This document shows positions 1 through 11,962 of a DNA stretch of 64,000 bases, one piece after another (position 1 is the stretch's first letter; each line of letters opens with the position of its first letter). This stretch comes from Allium sativum. Its lineage: Eukaryota > Streptophyta > Magnoliopsida > Asparagales > Amaryllidaceae. The DNA lies in the NCBI GenBank assembly GCA_030737875.1, contig CM060912.1, forward strand, positions 455,952,310 through 456,016,309, given 5' to 3'. Made by a program: the position numbers and the translations under genes. The notes beneath the pieces are model-generated. The model worked only from the letters and a program-made list of their open reading frames with translations, was not told where the DNA came from and searched no databases.

Positions 1-36
1 ACAGGCTTCCACGATGTGGGACTTAGGGGTGTTACA

Positions 37-50
37 TTTTCCCCTCCTAC
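37..50 (-). other. TRIM polypurine tract
   Basis: The minus strand reads GTAGGAGGGGAAAA, directly abutting the start of the 3' LTR, where plus-strand DNA synthesis would be primed. Confidence 0.8.
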
Positions 51-132
51 AGAGCCCAACGTCCCCGTTGGCTTACAAACACCTCACCCGACGCTGTGGT
101 CCACACTGGAGCCACAATTCCTACTGAGTATT

Positions 133-145
133 GGCTCTGATACCA
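133..145 (-). other. TRIM primer-binding site, tRNA-iMet type
   Basis: The minus strand reads TGGTATCAGAGCC, the standard plant initiator-methionine tRNA primer-binding site, one base from the LTR edge. Confidence 0.85.
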
Positions 146-146
146 T

Positions 147-315
147 TGTAACAACCTGCACCTCCGTTCACACAAGATATTGTCCCCAACTTAGCCACCG
201 TATAGGTGTGGGGTTTTGTTCCTCAAAAGGCCTCGGCGTTAGTAAGGGATGAGATCTACTATATAAGTACCCACTTCACACAGGCTTCCACGATGTGGGA
301 CTTAAGGGTGTTATA
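147..315 (-). repeat. 5' LTR of the TRIM
   Basis: The 169-bp repeat begins TGTAACAACC on the plus strand and ends in GTGTTATA, where the partner LTR at the window start has GTGTTACA. It holds the motif GTGGGACTTAAGGGTG, whose complement (TCCCACATCG type) is common in plant TRIM LTRs, and an AT-rich TATATAA-like stretch near 262-267 that could be the promoter. Confidence 0.8.
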
Positions 316-333
316 AAACTAGTAGCATAAACA

Positions 334-1010
334 AAAAATGCAAGCTTTATGATTGGAATGAGGGCGAGTTGTTAGTTGCCGAGGGAAGACTCTGTTCCAG
401 TGATTCCGAAATGATTGTAAATGGTATTCCGCTTGGTCCGTTAGCCTTTGTGGTTTGGGTAGACTATGCCAACAAAGGAGATGCTTTCTTGCGGCAACCT
501 ACAACCGATATGTCATGCATTAAAGATGCCGTTGGTAGGAAAATAGCATGGCCGAAATCAAAAGTTGTAGTTGAAAAAGCAAATGTTGTGAACACTCCTT
601 ACATGGCTTCAACAAGTGTTATGACTACTTCTCAAGTAACTTTGTTGCCACTTGTGGTGTTTTTAAAATTCTCATATAATATAATTACACAAAAACACGA
701 TAATTCATGCATTTTTGCTTTTCAACAGACTGCAAATCTTGCAGCAAATAATAAATGCAAGTTGATTGATGTGGGTAAAACGGGACGAATAGTGGCTGAA
801 GGAACCATCATTTCAACCGATCCAACAGCGATGGTTCACTTTGTTCCATTGGGAAAAAATGCCATAAAAGTTTGGGTAAAATTTGTGAGAGTCAATAATG
901 CATTGCAATGGAGACTACATCGGTGTGTACATACATGGAAGATGCATTTGTTACGACCGTAGCCTGGCCAGCCGCAAATGTCATTGGGGAATCAAGTTCA
1001 AGTAAGTCAA
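334..1010 (+). pseudogene. CACTA/En-Spm-associated gene remnant with two DUF8039 modules
   Basis: Two copies of one module lie in tandem. The first (334-580) reads CKLYDWNEGELLVAEG, then VNGIPLGPLAFVVWVD, then an IAWP block; the second (about 753-1000) reads CKLIDVGKTGRIVAEG, then VHFVPLGKNAIKVWVK, then VAWPAANVIGES. I recognise this as the plant DUF8039 type found in predicted Ptta/En-Spm (CACTA) transposon proteins; its biochemical role is not known to me. A canonical 93-bp GT-AG intron (636-728) separates the modules. A frameshift near 912-920 moves the end of the second module (TYMEDAFVTTVAWPA) out of frame, so the copy is broken. The 5' exons are missing, displaced by the TRIM just upstream or absent from this copy. 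The Ulp1-like or transposase domains often seen with this module are not visible nearby. Confidence 0.7.
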
Positions 1011-3030
1011 TACCATCAACCCAGTCAATGTTTCACACATGTTAGTTTTGAATATTTTTGACCTTTAAGTTGTATTGGAAGTATCCACTGTCCTTATCTA
1101 TGCATGCTAGTTAAGGTTATCCTTGCACATAAATGAACCTTTAAGTTGTATTGTTTCTCTATAGTAGAAGAATTATTTGAAAATCCATTCCGGTTCATGA
1201 GTGTGTGTATCGGGTACCTCAGTTGATTTTTATGGAAAGTACATTCTTAGTCATCGCATTGTGACGCATTTGATATGGTCAAGAATCGATGCTCAAAATT
1301 TAAAGTCTGAACTTTGTCAACTGTATAAACATGCTGATAATTATTACAGAATTGTTACAAGTCAATAAAAAGAAAACAGCTGATATTGTCTTTCGCTACT
1401 ATCCCTATCAAAAGAAGTAATAAATCTAAATAAACTGTATAATTAATTAGTCCATTAATCTTCTTCTTTCTTTCTTACTTCAGCCATGCGTGCATAATAA
1501 ATATATAGTTGATGCCAGTCAAGGAATCGTTGTGAAATTTGACTCGATTTATATTGTGAACCAGCTATGTCTGTTTCTCCCCTTGTTTCATGAAGTCAGA
1601 GGCAACAGAGTAATTTGATATCTCATGGAAAATGACCAACAACTTTTTTTTTGGTTGATGTCCTGTGAGCACTTCGGTTTATGTCCGTGAGTGTGCATGA
1701 CCTGTGTTGTGTGAGAACACGTAGGTATGTCACAGTTTGGCCCGTTGTTTTTGTTCCCTTGTTAACTTGGTTGAATCAACAGTTCTCTTACAGTTTGTGT
1801 TCAATGAGTTTTTTTTGTTTTCGTTGACTTAACCATGCGGTGTTTAAATCAATGGCGTAAATAGAGGAAAAGATAAAGCAGCTTCCTTATCTAATTAAAT
1901 TGATTGAAGATCATGAAAGAATGCATAAATGACACTATTATTTAATGAAAAACTAAATGAAGATGCGATTTTACAATCGAAAAGGGTCGAAGTATCATTT
2001 TGATTTAACCACGGGCAATGATTGATTAAAGGAAGAAATGTAATCTAAAGATAAGTACTGAAAACATAATGGATTTCTGAGAAAATTGAATCTTAGTCAA
2101 ACACATTCACATTCAACTTTCATACAATATAATAATATAATGATAGATTTACATGTTAAAGAAAGGTGGACAAAGGGGTGCAACAAAGATAAAATATCAC
2201 TAACTAACAAGGGTCAAGCTTGAATAAAATTCTTAGCGTTAATGGGACGGATCGAAGTCTTAGTGTCAACGTAGAATGCAAAACATTAATTTCTATATGT
2301 ATATAAAAGAATAAATAACAAATGAAGACGAAATGAAAGAATAAACCACATAATAGCACATTTCAAATGCCAATTATATTCTTGTGTAATAAATAAATAG
2401 GAGGGTTGTTTATGTAAATATAGAAAACCCCTAATTACATTAAAAACGATATTTAACATAGGTTTGTATGAATACACAAGGAAATGAAGTTGAAAAAGAA
2501 CCAAAACTGTCACGACTCAAGAGCCTGGCATGGTCTATTTCATGAAAATTTCAACCCAAAAAAAAAAGTGAATTGATGTGCATACCTCTTTGCAGTTTTA
2601 GAGACAAAGACTATATAAAAAATATCAAAATTTTCTACCAAATCAATGAAATGCAGAAATATACACCGAGTGACTATTTTGCGAAAAGTAGAAATAATGA
2701 AGAAAATATCAAAACGTGAACATTTAATCTAATTTAATAGTATTCATGCTCATATATACTATATTAATGGAACAGTTCAAGTTTTTACTTCATGGCAAAA
2801 TAAAGAAGTATTCAATAGAGATGCATACCTTTACAATATGTTGCACATTTAAAAAAAAAATTAACTTCAAAATTTATTTAATGTTTGCATTGAAACAAAT
2901 AAATTTAACAAATATATTAGTTGATGGGTGTGTTTGATTTTATATTCAAAGTAACCAGGCAAAGTTGTGAGTGCCACCGGTATATAGAACAAGCTCCAAG
3001 CCTCCAGCTAAGTTAGAACCGAGCCCCAAA
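1011..3030. other. AT-rich non-coding stretch between the CACTA remnant and the satellite
   Basis: Both strands are dense in stops and no domain is recognisable. It may be introns, 3' region or filler of the CACTA element. Just before the array (3011-3022) the 12 bases TTAGAACCGAGC, which occur in every satellite monomer, appear once alone, followed by a non-satellite stretch, so the left junction looks slightly rearranged. Confidence 0.6.
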
Positions 3031-5311
3031 TGAATTAGAATCAAGCGTGTCTGAACTGAACTGAATACCAGCGGTGCCAAAACCAAATGAAAATGTCAAA
3101 ATCGAGCATGCCAGAGCTAAGTGCCGTCCAGACTGATTTCCAGTCAAGTTGAAATTGAATGCCAAAGGTATTTGGTGCACTGCTTCGATGTGTTTGGCTC
3201 CTTTTGGTTGCAGCTATATTCCGATATGTTTGGCGCTTGCAGTGTGGTTGGAGCTCAGTTTCTGCAAGCTCGATTCTTTCACATTTGGAGCTTTACCAAA
3301 ATTTCCCTTTTCATTTAGTTTATAAATTCAAACATGTTCTGAATCTCCATTCATTCAAATGTTTTGCCTTAACAAGAAAAGATGTAGTAGTGATTTTGCG
3401 TGCGCCTAAACTTTAGGATTCTAAGCTCTACTGACATAGATATCTCAATGTTGCCACTAGGGAAGAATTTGAATTAGAACCGAGCGTGTCTGAACTGAAC
3501 CGAATATCAGCGGCGCCAAAACCAAATGAAAATGTCAAAATCGAGCATGCCAGAGCTAAGTGCCATCCGGACTGATTTCCAGTCGAGTTGAAATTGAATG
3601 CCAAAGGTATTTGGTGCACTGCTTCGACGCGTTCGGCTCCTTTCGGTTGCAGCTATATTCGATATGTTTGGCGCTTGCAATGTGGTTGGAGCTCGGTTTT
3701 TGCAAGCTCGATTCTTTCACATTTGGAGCTTTACCAAAATTTCCCTTATCATTTAGTTTATAAATTCAAACATGTTCTGAATCTCCATTCATTCAAATGT
3801 TTTGCCTTAACAAGAAAAGATGTAGTAGTGATTTTGTGTGCGCCTAAACTTTAGGATTCTGAGCTCTACTGACATAGATAACTCGATGTTGCCACTAGGG
3901 AAGAACTTGAATTAGAACCGAGCGTGTGAACTGAACAGAATATCAGCGGCGCCAAAACCAAATAAAAATGTCAAAATCGAGCATGCCAGAGCTAAGTGCC
4001 ATCCGGACTGATTTCCAGTCGAGTTGAAATTGAATGCCAAAGGTATTTGGTGCACTGCTTCGACGTGTTCGGCTCCTTTCTGTTGCAACTATATTCCGAT
4101 ATGTTTGGCGCTTGCAGTGTGGTTGGAGCTCGGTTTCTGCAAGCTCGATTCTTTCACATTTAGAGCTTTACCAAAATTTCCCTTTTCATTTAGTTTATAA
4201 ATTCAAACATGTTCTGAATCTCCATTCATTCAAATGTTTTGCCTTAACAAGAAAATATGTTGTAGTGATTTTGCGTGCGCCTAAACTTTAGGATTCTGAG
4301 CTCTACTGACATAGATATCTCGATGTTGCCACTAGGGAAGAATTTGAATTAGAACCGAGCGTGTCTGAACTGAACCGAATATCAGCGGTGCCAAAACCAA
4401 ATGAAAATGTCAAAATCGAGCATGCCAGAGCTAAGTGCCATCTGGACTGATTTCCAATCGAGTTGAAATTGAATGCCAAAGGTATTTGGTGCACTGCTTC
4501 GACGTGTTCGGCTCCTTTCGGTTGCAGCTATATTCCAATATGTTTGGCGCTTGCAGTGTGGTTGGAGCTCGGTTTCTGCAAGCTCGATTCTTTCACATTT
4601 GGAGCTTTACCAAAATTTCCCTTTTAATTTAGTATATAAATTCAAACATGTTCCGAATCTCCATTCATTCAAATGTTCTGCCTTAACAAGAAAATTGTAG
4701 TAGTGATTTTGCATGCGCCTAAACTTTAGGATTCTGAGCTCTACTGACATAGATATCTCGATGTTGCCACTAGGGAAGAATTTGAATTAGAACCGAGCGT
4801 GTCTGAACTGAATCGAATATCAGCGGCGCCAAAACCAAATGAAAATGTCAAAATCGAGCATGCCAGAGCTAAGTGCCATCCGGACTGATTTCCAATCGAG
4901 TTGAAATTGAATGCCAAAGGTATTTGGTGCACTGCTTCAACGTGTTCGGCTCCTTTCGGTTGCAGCTATATTCCGATATGTTTGGCGCTTGCAGTGTGGT
5001 TGGATCTTTGTTTCTGCAAGCTCGATTCTTTCACATTAGGAGCTTTACCAAAATTTCCCTTTTCATTTAGTTTGTAAATTCAAACATGTTCTGAATCTCC
5101 ATTCATTCAAATGTTTTGCCTTAACAAGAAAAGATGTAGTAGCGATTTTGCGTGCACCTAAACTTTAGGATTCTGAGCTCTACTGACATAGATATCTCGA
5201 TGTTGCCACTAGGGAAGAATTTGAATTAGAACCGAGCGTGTCTGAACTGAACCGAATATCAGCGGCGCCAAAACCAAATGAAAATGTCAAAATCGAGCAT
5301 GCCAGAGCTAA

Positions 5312-6250
5312 GTGCCATCCGGATTGATTTCCAGTCGAGTTGAAATTGAATGCCAAAGGTATTTGGCGCACTACTACGACGTGTTCGGCTCCTTTTGGTT
5401 GTAGCTATATTCCGATATGTTTGGCGCTTGCAGTGTGGTTGGAGCTCGGTTTCTGCAAGCTCGATTCTTTCACATTTGGAACTTTACCAAAATTTCCCTT
5501 TTCATTTAGTTTATAAATTCAAACATGTTCTGAATCTCCATTCATTCAAATGTTTTGCCTTAACAAGAAAAGATGTAGTAGTGATTTTGCATGCACCTAA
5601 TCTTTAGGATTTTGAGCTCTACTGACATAGATATCTCGATGTTGCCACTAAGGAAGAATTTGTATTAGAACCGAGCATGTCTGAACTGAACCGAATATCA
5701 GCGGCGCCAAAACCAAATGAAAATGTCAAAATCGAGCATGCCAGAGCTAAGTGCCATCCGGACTGATTTCCAGTCGAGTTGAAAATGAATGCCAAAGGTA
5801 TTTGGTGCACTGCTTCGATGTCTTCGGCTCCTTTCGGTTTCAGCTATATTCCGATATGCTTGGCTCTTGCAGTGTGGTTGGAGCTCGGTTTCTGCAAGCT
5901 CGATTCTTTCACATTTGGAGCCTTACCAAAATTTCCCTTTTCCTTTAGTTGAGAAATTCAAACATGTTCTGAATCCCCATTCATTCAAATGTTTTTCCTT
6001 AACAAGAAAAGATGTAGTAGTGATTTTGCATGCGCCTAAACTTTAGGATTCTGAGCTCTACTGACATAGATATCTCGATGTTGCCACTAGGGAAGAATTT
6101 GAATTAGAATTAGAATCGAGCGTGTCTGAACTGAACCGAATATCAGCGACGCCAAAACCAAATGAAAATGTCAAAATCGAGCATGCCAGAGCTAAGTACC
6201 ATCCGAACTGATTTCCAGTCGAGTTGAAATTGAATTCCAAAGGTATTTGG
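5312..6250 (+). repeat. Satellite sub-block shared with 11025-11962, left copy
   Basis: About two monomers share private variants with those at an offset of 5713 bp (13 monomers): a CTACGACG variant, GAAAATGAATGCC in place of GAAATTGAATGCC, CTTTTCCTTTAGTTGAGAAA, and GAATTCCAAAGG. A 6-bp GAATTA duplication near 6107 is private to this copy. Neighbouring monomers on either side do not match at this offset. Confidence 0.85.
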
Positions 6251-6499
6251 TGCACTGCTTCGACGTGTTCAGCTCCTTTCGGTTGCAGCTATATTCCGAT
6301 ATGTTTGGCGCTTGCAGTGTGGTTGGATCTCGGTTTCTGCATGCTCGATTCTTTCACATTTGGAGCTTTACCAAAATTTCCCTTTTCATTTAGTTTATAA
6401 ATTCAAACCCGTTCTGAATCTCCATTCATTCAAATGTTTTGCCTTAACAAGAAAAGATGTAGTAGTGATTTTGCGTGCGCCTAAACTTTAGGATTCTGA

Positions 6500-8390
6500 G
6501 CTCTACTGACATAGATATCTCGATGTTGCCACTAGGGAAGAATTTGAATTAGAACCGAGCCTGTCTGAACTGAACCGAATATCAACGACGCCAAAACCAA
6601 ATGAAAATGTCAAAATCGAGCATGCCAGAGCTAAGTGCCATCCGGACTGATTTCCATTCGAGTTGAAATTGAATGCCAAAGTTATTTGGTGCACTGCTTC
6701 GACGTGTTCGGCTCCTTTCGGTTGCAGCTATATTCTGATATGTTTGGTGCTTGTAGTGTGGTTGGAGCTCGTTTTCTGCAAGCTCGATTCTTTCACATTT
6801 GGAGCTTTACCAAAATTTCCCTTTTAATTTAGTTTATAAATTCAAACATGTTCTGAATCTCCATTCATTCAAATGTTTTGCCTTAACAAGAAAAGATGTA
6901 GTAGTGATTTTGCGTGCGCCTAAACTTTAGGATTCTGAGCTCTACTGACATAGATATCTCGATGTTGCCACTAGGGAAGAATTTGAATTACAACAGAGAG
7001 TGTCTGAACTGAACCGAATATCAGCGACGCCAAAACCAAATGAAAATGTCAAAATCGAGCATGCCAGAGCTAAGTGCCATCCGGATTGATTTCTAGTCGA
7101 GTTGAAATTGAATGCCAAAGGTATTTGGTGCACTGCTTCGACGTGTTCGGCTCCTTTCGGTTGCAGTTATATTCCGATATGTTTGGTGCTTGCAGTGTGG
7201 TTGGAGCTCGGTTTCTGCAAGCTCGATTCTTTCACATTTGGAGCTTTACCAAAATTTCCCTTTTCATTTAGTTTATAAATTCAAACATGTTCTGAATCTC
7301 CATTCATTCAAATGTTTTGCCTTAAAAAGAAAAGATGTAGTAGTGATTTTGCGTGCGCCTAAACTTTAGGATTCTGAGCTCTACTGACATAGATATCTCG
7401 ATGTTGCCACTAGGGAAGAATTTGAATTAGAACCGAGCCTGTCTGAACTGAACCGAATTTCAGTGACGCCAAAACCAAATGAAAATGTCAAAATTGAGCA
7501 TGCCAGAGCTAAGTGCCATCCGGACTGATTTCCATTCGTGTTGAAATTGAATGCCAAAGTTATTTGGTGCACTGCTTCGACGTGTTCGGCTCCTTTCGGT
7601 TGCAGCTATATTCCGATATGTTTGGTACTTGCAGTGTGGTTGGAGCTCGGTTTCTGCAAGCTCGATTCTTTCACATTTGGAGCTATAACAAATTTTCCCT
7701 TTTCATTTAGTTTATAAATTCAAACATGTTCTGAATCTCCATTCATCCAAATGTTTTGCCTTAACAAGAAAAGATGTAGTAGTGATTTTGCGTGCGCCTA
7801 AACTTTAGGATTCTGAGCTCTACTGACATAGATATCTCGATGTTGCCACTAGGGAAGAATTTGAATTAGAACAGAGCGTGTCTGAACTGAACCGAATATC
7901 AGCGGCGCCAAAACCAAATGAAAATGTCAAAATCGAGCATGCCAGAGCTAAGTGCCATCCGGATTGATTTCCAGTCGAGTTGAAATTGAATGCCAAAGGT
8001 ATTTTGTGCACTACTACGACGTGTTCGGCTCCTTTCGGTTGCAGCTATATTCCGATATGTTTGGCGCTTGCAGTGTGGTTGGAGCTCGGTTTCTGCAAGC
8101 TCGATTCTTTCACATTTGGAGCTTTAACATAATTTCCCTTTTCATTTAGTTTATAAATTCAAACCTGTTCTGAATCTCCATTCATTCAAATGTTTTGCCT
8201 TAACAAGAAAAGATGTAGTAGTGATTTTGCGTGCGCCAAAACTTTAGGATTCTGAGCTCTACTGACATAGATATCTCGATGTTTCCACTAGGAAAGAATT
8301 TGAATTAGAACCGAGCCTGTTTGAACTGAACCGAATATCAGCGACGCCAAAACCAAATGAAAATGTCAAAATCGAGCATGCCAGAGTTAA
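6500..8390 (+). repeat. Local dimeric higher-order pattern in the satellite
   Basis: Monomers alternate in two types with a period of 878 bp. One type has TTTCCATTCG and AAAGTTATTTGG (6650 and 7528); the other has GGATTGATTT and ACAGAG (near 6990-7090 and 7870-7970). The two cycles give a short dimer-based stretch next to monomeric stretches. Confidence 0.75.
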
Positions 8391-11024
8391 GTGCCATCCG
8401 GATTGATTTCCAGTCGAGTTGAAATTGAATGCCAAAGGTATTTGGTGCACTGCTTCGACGTGTTCGGCTCCTTTCGGTTGCAGCTATATTCCGATATGTT
8501 TGGCGCTTGCAGTGTGGTTGGAGCTCGGTTTCTGCAAGCTCGATTCTTTCACATTTGGAGCTTTACCAAAATTTCCCTTTTCATTTAGTTTATAAATTCA
8601 AACATGTTCTGAATCTCCATTCATTCAAATGTTTTGCATTAACAAGAAAAGATGTAGTGGTGATTTTGCGTGCGCCTAAACTTTAGGATTCTGAGCTCTA
8701 CTGACATAGATATCTCGATGTTGCCACTAGGGAAGAATTTGAATTAGAACCGAGCGTGTCTGAACTGAACCGTATATCAACGGCGCCAAAACCAAATGAA
8801 AATGTCAAAATCGAGCATGCCAGAGCTAAGTGCCATCTGGACTGATTTCCAATCGAGTTGAAATTGAATGCCAAAGGTATTTGGTGCACTGCTTCGACAT
8901 GTTCGGCCCCTTTTGGTTGCAGCTATATTCCGATATGTTTGGCGCTTGTAGTGTGGTTGGAGCTTGGTTTCTACAAGCTCGATTCTTTCACATTTGGAGC
9001 TTTACCAAAATTTCCATTTTCATTTAGTTTATAAATTCAAACATGTTCTGAATCTCCATTCATTCAAATGTTTTGCCTTAACAAGAAAAGATGTAGTAGT
9101 GATTTTGTGTGCGCCTAAACTTTAGGATTCTGAGCTCTATTGACATAGATATCTCAATGTTGCCAATAGGGAAGAATTTATATTAGAACCGAGCGTGTCT
9201 GAACTGAACTGCATATCAGCGACGCCAAAACCAAATGAAAATGTCAAAATTGAGCATGCCAGAGCTAAGTGCCATCCGGACTGATTTCCAGTCGAGTTGA
9301 AATTGAATGCCAAAGGTATTTGGTGCACTGCTTCGACGTCTTCGGCTCCTTTCGGTTTCAGCTATATTCCGATATGTTTGGCGCTTGCAGTGTGGTTGGA
9401 GCTCGGTTTCTACAAGCTCGATTTTTTCATATTTGGAGCTTTATCAAAATTTCCCTTTTTATTTAGTTTATAAATTCAAACATGTTCTGAATCTCCATTC
9501 ATTCAAATGTTTTGCCTTAACAAGAAAAGATGTAGTAGTGATTTTGCGTGCACCTAAACTTTAGGATTCTGAGCTCTACTGACATAGATATCTCGATGTG
9601 GCCACTAGGGAAGAATTTGAATTAGAACCGAGCATGTCTGAACTGAACCGAATATCAGCGGCGCCAAAACCAAATGAAAATGTCAAAATCGAGCATGCCA
9701 GAACTAAGTGCCATCCGGACTGATTTCCAGTCGAGTTGAAATTGAATGCCAAAGGTATTTGGTGTAATGCTTCGACGTCATCGGCTCCTTTCGGTTTCAG
9801 CTATATTCCGATATGTTTGGCGCTTGCAGTGTGGTTGGAGCTCGGTTTCTGCAAGCTCGATTTTTTCACATTTGGAGCTTTACCAAAATTTCCCTTTTCA
9901 TTTAGTTTATAAATTCAAACATGTTCTGAATCTCCATTCATTCAAATGTTTTGCCTTAACAAGAAAAGATGTAGTAGTGATTTTGTGTGTGCCCAAACTT
10001 TAGGATTCTGAGCTCTACTGACATAGATATCTCAATGTGGCCACTAGGGAAGAATTTGAATTAGAACCGAGCATGTCTGAACTGAACCGAATATCAGCGG
10101 CGCCAAAACCAAATGAAAATGTCAAAATCGAGCATGCCAGAGCTAAGTGCCATTCGGACTGATTTCCAGTCGAGTTGAAATTGAATGCCAAAGGTATTTG
10201 GCGCACTGCTTCGACGTCTTCGGCTCCTTTCGGTTTCAGCTATATTCCGATATGTTTGGCGCTTGCAGTATGGTTGGAGCTCGGTTTCTGCAAGCTCGAT
10301 TTTTTCACATTTGGAGCTTTACCAAAATTTCCCTTTTCATTTAGTTTATAAATTCAAACATGTTCTGAATCTCCATTCATTCAAATGTTTTGCCTAAACC
10401 AGAAAAGATGTAGTAGTGATTTTGTGTGCGCCTAAACTTTAGGATTCTGAGCTCTACTGACATAGATATCTCGATGTTGCCAATAGGGAAGAATTTGTAT
10501 TAGAACCGAGCGTGTCTGAACTGAACTGAATATCAGCGACGCCAAAACCAAATGAAAATGTCAAAATTGAGCATGCCAGAGCTAAGTGCCATCCGGACTG
10601 ATTTCCAGTCGAGTTGAAATTGAATACCAAAGTTATTTGGTGCACTGTTTCGACGTGTTCGGCTCCTTTCGGTTGCAGCTATATTCCGATATGTTTGGTG
10701 CTTGCGGTGTGGTTGGAGCTCGGTTTCTGCAAGCTCGATTCTTTCACATTTGGAGCTTTACCAAAATTTCCCTTTTCATTTAGTTTATAAATTCAAACAT
10801 GTTCTGAATCTCCATTCATTCAAATGTTTTGGATTAACAAGAAAAGATGTAGTAGTGATTTTGCGTGCGCCTAAACTTTAGGATTCTGAGCTCTACTGAC
10901 ATAGATATCTCGATGTTGCCACTAGGGAAGAATTTGAATTAGAACCGAGCGTGTCTGAACTGAACCGAATATCAGCGGCGCCAAAACCAAATGAAAATGT
11001 CAAAATCGAGCATGCCAGAGCTAA

Positions 11025-11962
11025 GTGCCATCCGGATTGATTTCCAGTCGAGTTGAAATTGAATGCCAAAGGTATTTGGCGCACTGCTACGACGTGTTCG
11101 GCTCCTTTTGGTTGTAGCTATATTCCGATATGTTTGGCGCTTGCAGTGTGGTTGGAGCTCGGTTTCTGCAAGCTCGATTCTTTTACATTTGGAACTTTAC
11201 CAAAATTTCCCTTTTCATTTAGTTTATAAATTCAAACATGTTCTGAATCTCCATTCATTCAAATGTTTTGCCTTAACAAGAAAAGATGTAGTAGTGATTT
11301 TGCATGCACCTAATCTTTAGGATTCTGAGCTCTACTGACTTAGATATCTCGATGTTGCCACTAAGGAAGAATTTGTATTAGAACCGAGCATGTCTGAACT
11401 GAACCGAATATCAGCGGCGCCAAAACCAAATGAAAATGTCAAAATCGAGCATGCCAGAGCTAAGTGCCATCCGGACTGATTTCCAGTCGAGTTGAAAATG
11501 AATGCCAAAGGTATTTGGTGCGCTGCTTCGATGTCTTCGGCTCCTTTCGGTTTCAGCTATATTCCGATATGTTTGGCTCTTGCAGTGTGGTTGGATCTCG
11601 GTTTCTGCAAGCTCGATTCTTTCACATTTGGAGCCTTACCAAAATTTCCCTTTTCCTTTAGTTGAGAAATTCAAACATGTTCTGAATCCCCATTCATTCA
11701 AATGTTTTTCCTTAACAAGAAAAGATGTAGTAGTGATTTTGCATGCGCCTAAACTTTAGGATTCTGAGCTCTACTGACATAGATATCTCGATGTTGCCAC
11801 TAGGGAAGAATTTGAATTAGAATCGAGCGTGTCTGAACTGAACCGAATATCAGCGACGCCAAAACCAAATGAAAATGTCAAAATCGAGCATGCCAGAGCT
11901 AAGTGCCATCCGGACTGATTTCCAGTCGAGTTGAAATTGAATTCCAAAGGTATTTGGTGCAC
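11025..11962 (+). repeat. Satellite sub-block shared with 5312-6250, right copy
   Basis: Carries the same unusual variants as the left copy in the same order, with more differences than between the 6.13-kb blocks. This suggests an older duplication or a conversion tract. Confidence 0.85.

Larger units (their letters stand above)
1..315 (-). mobile_element. TRIM element (terminal-repeat retrotransposon in miniature), truncated by the window start
   Basis: The 36 bases at 1-36 reappear at 280-315 with two mismatches, and both end in a TGTTACA-like sequence, so they are the same end of two LTRs. Read on the minus strand, the order is: 5' LTR (315 down to 147), a tRNA-iMet primer-binding site (145-133), a gene-less internal region of 110 bp, a polypurine tract (50-37), and the end-proximal 36 bp of the 3' LTR. 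No gag or pol is present; with LTRs of about 169 bp this is the TRIM architecture. It cannot move without enzymes supplied in trans. It lies directly upstream of a CACTA-type coding remnant. I did not see the 5S rRNA-like sequence that marks the Cassandra TRIM family. The second target duplication is outside the window. Confidence 0.85.

Noticed and set aside
1..315. Cassandra-type TRIM carrying 5S rRNA promoter
   Set aside because: No 5S-like A/C box sequence is visible in the LTR.
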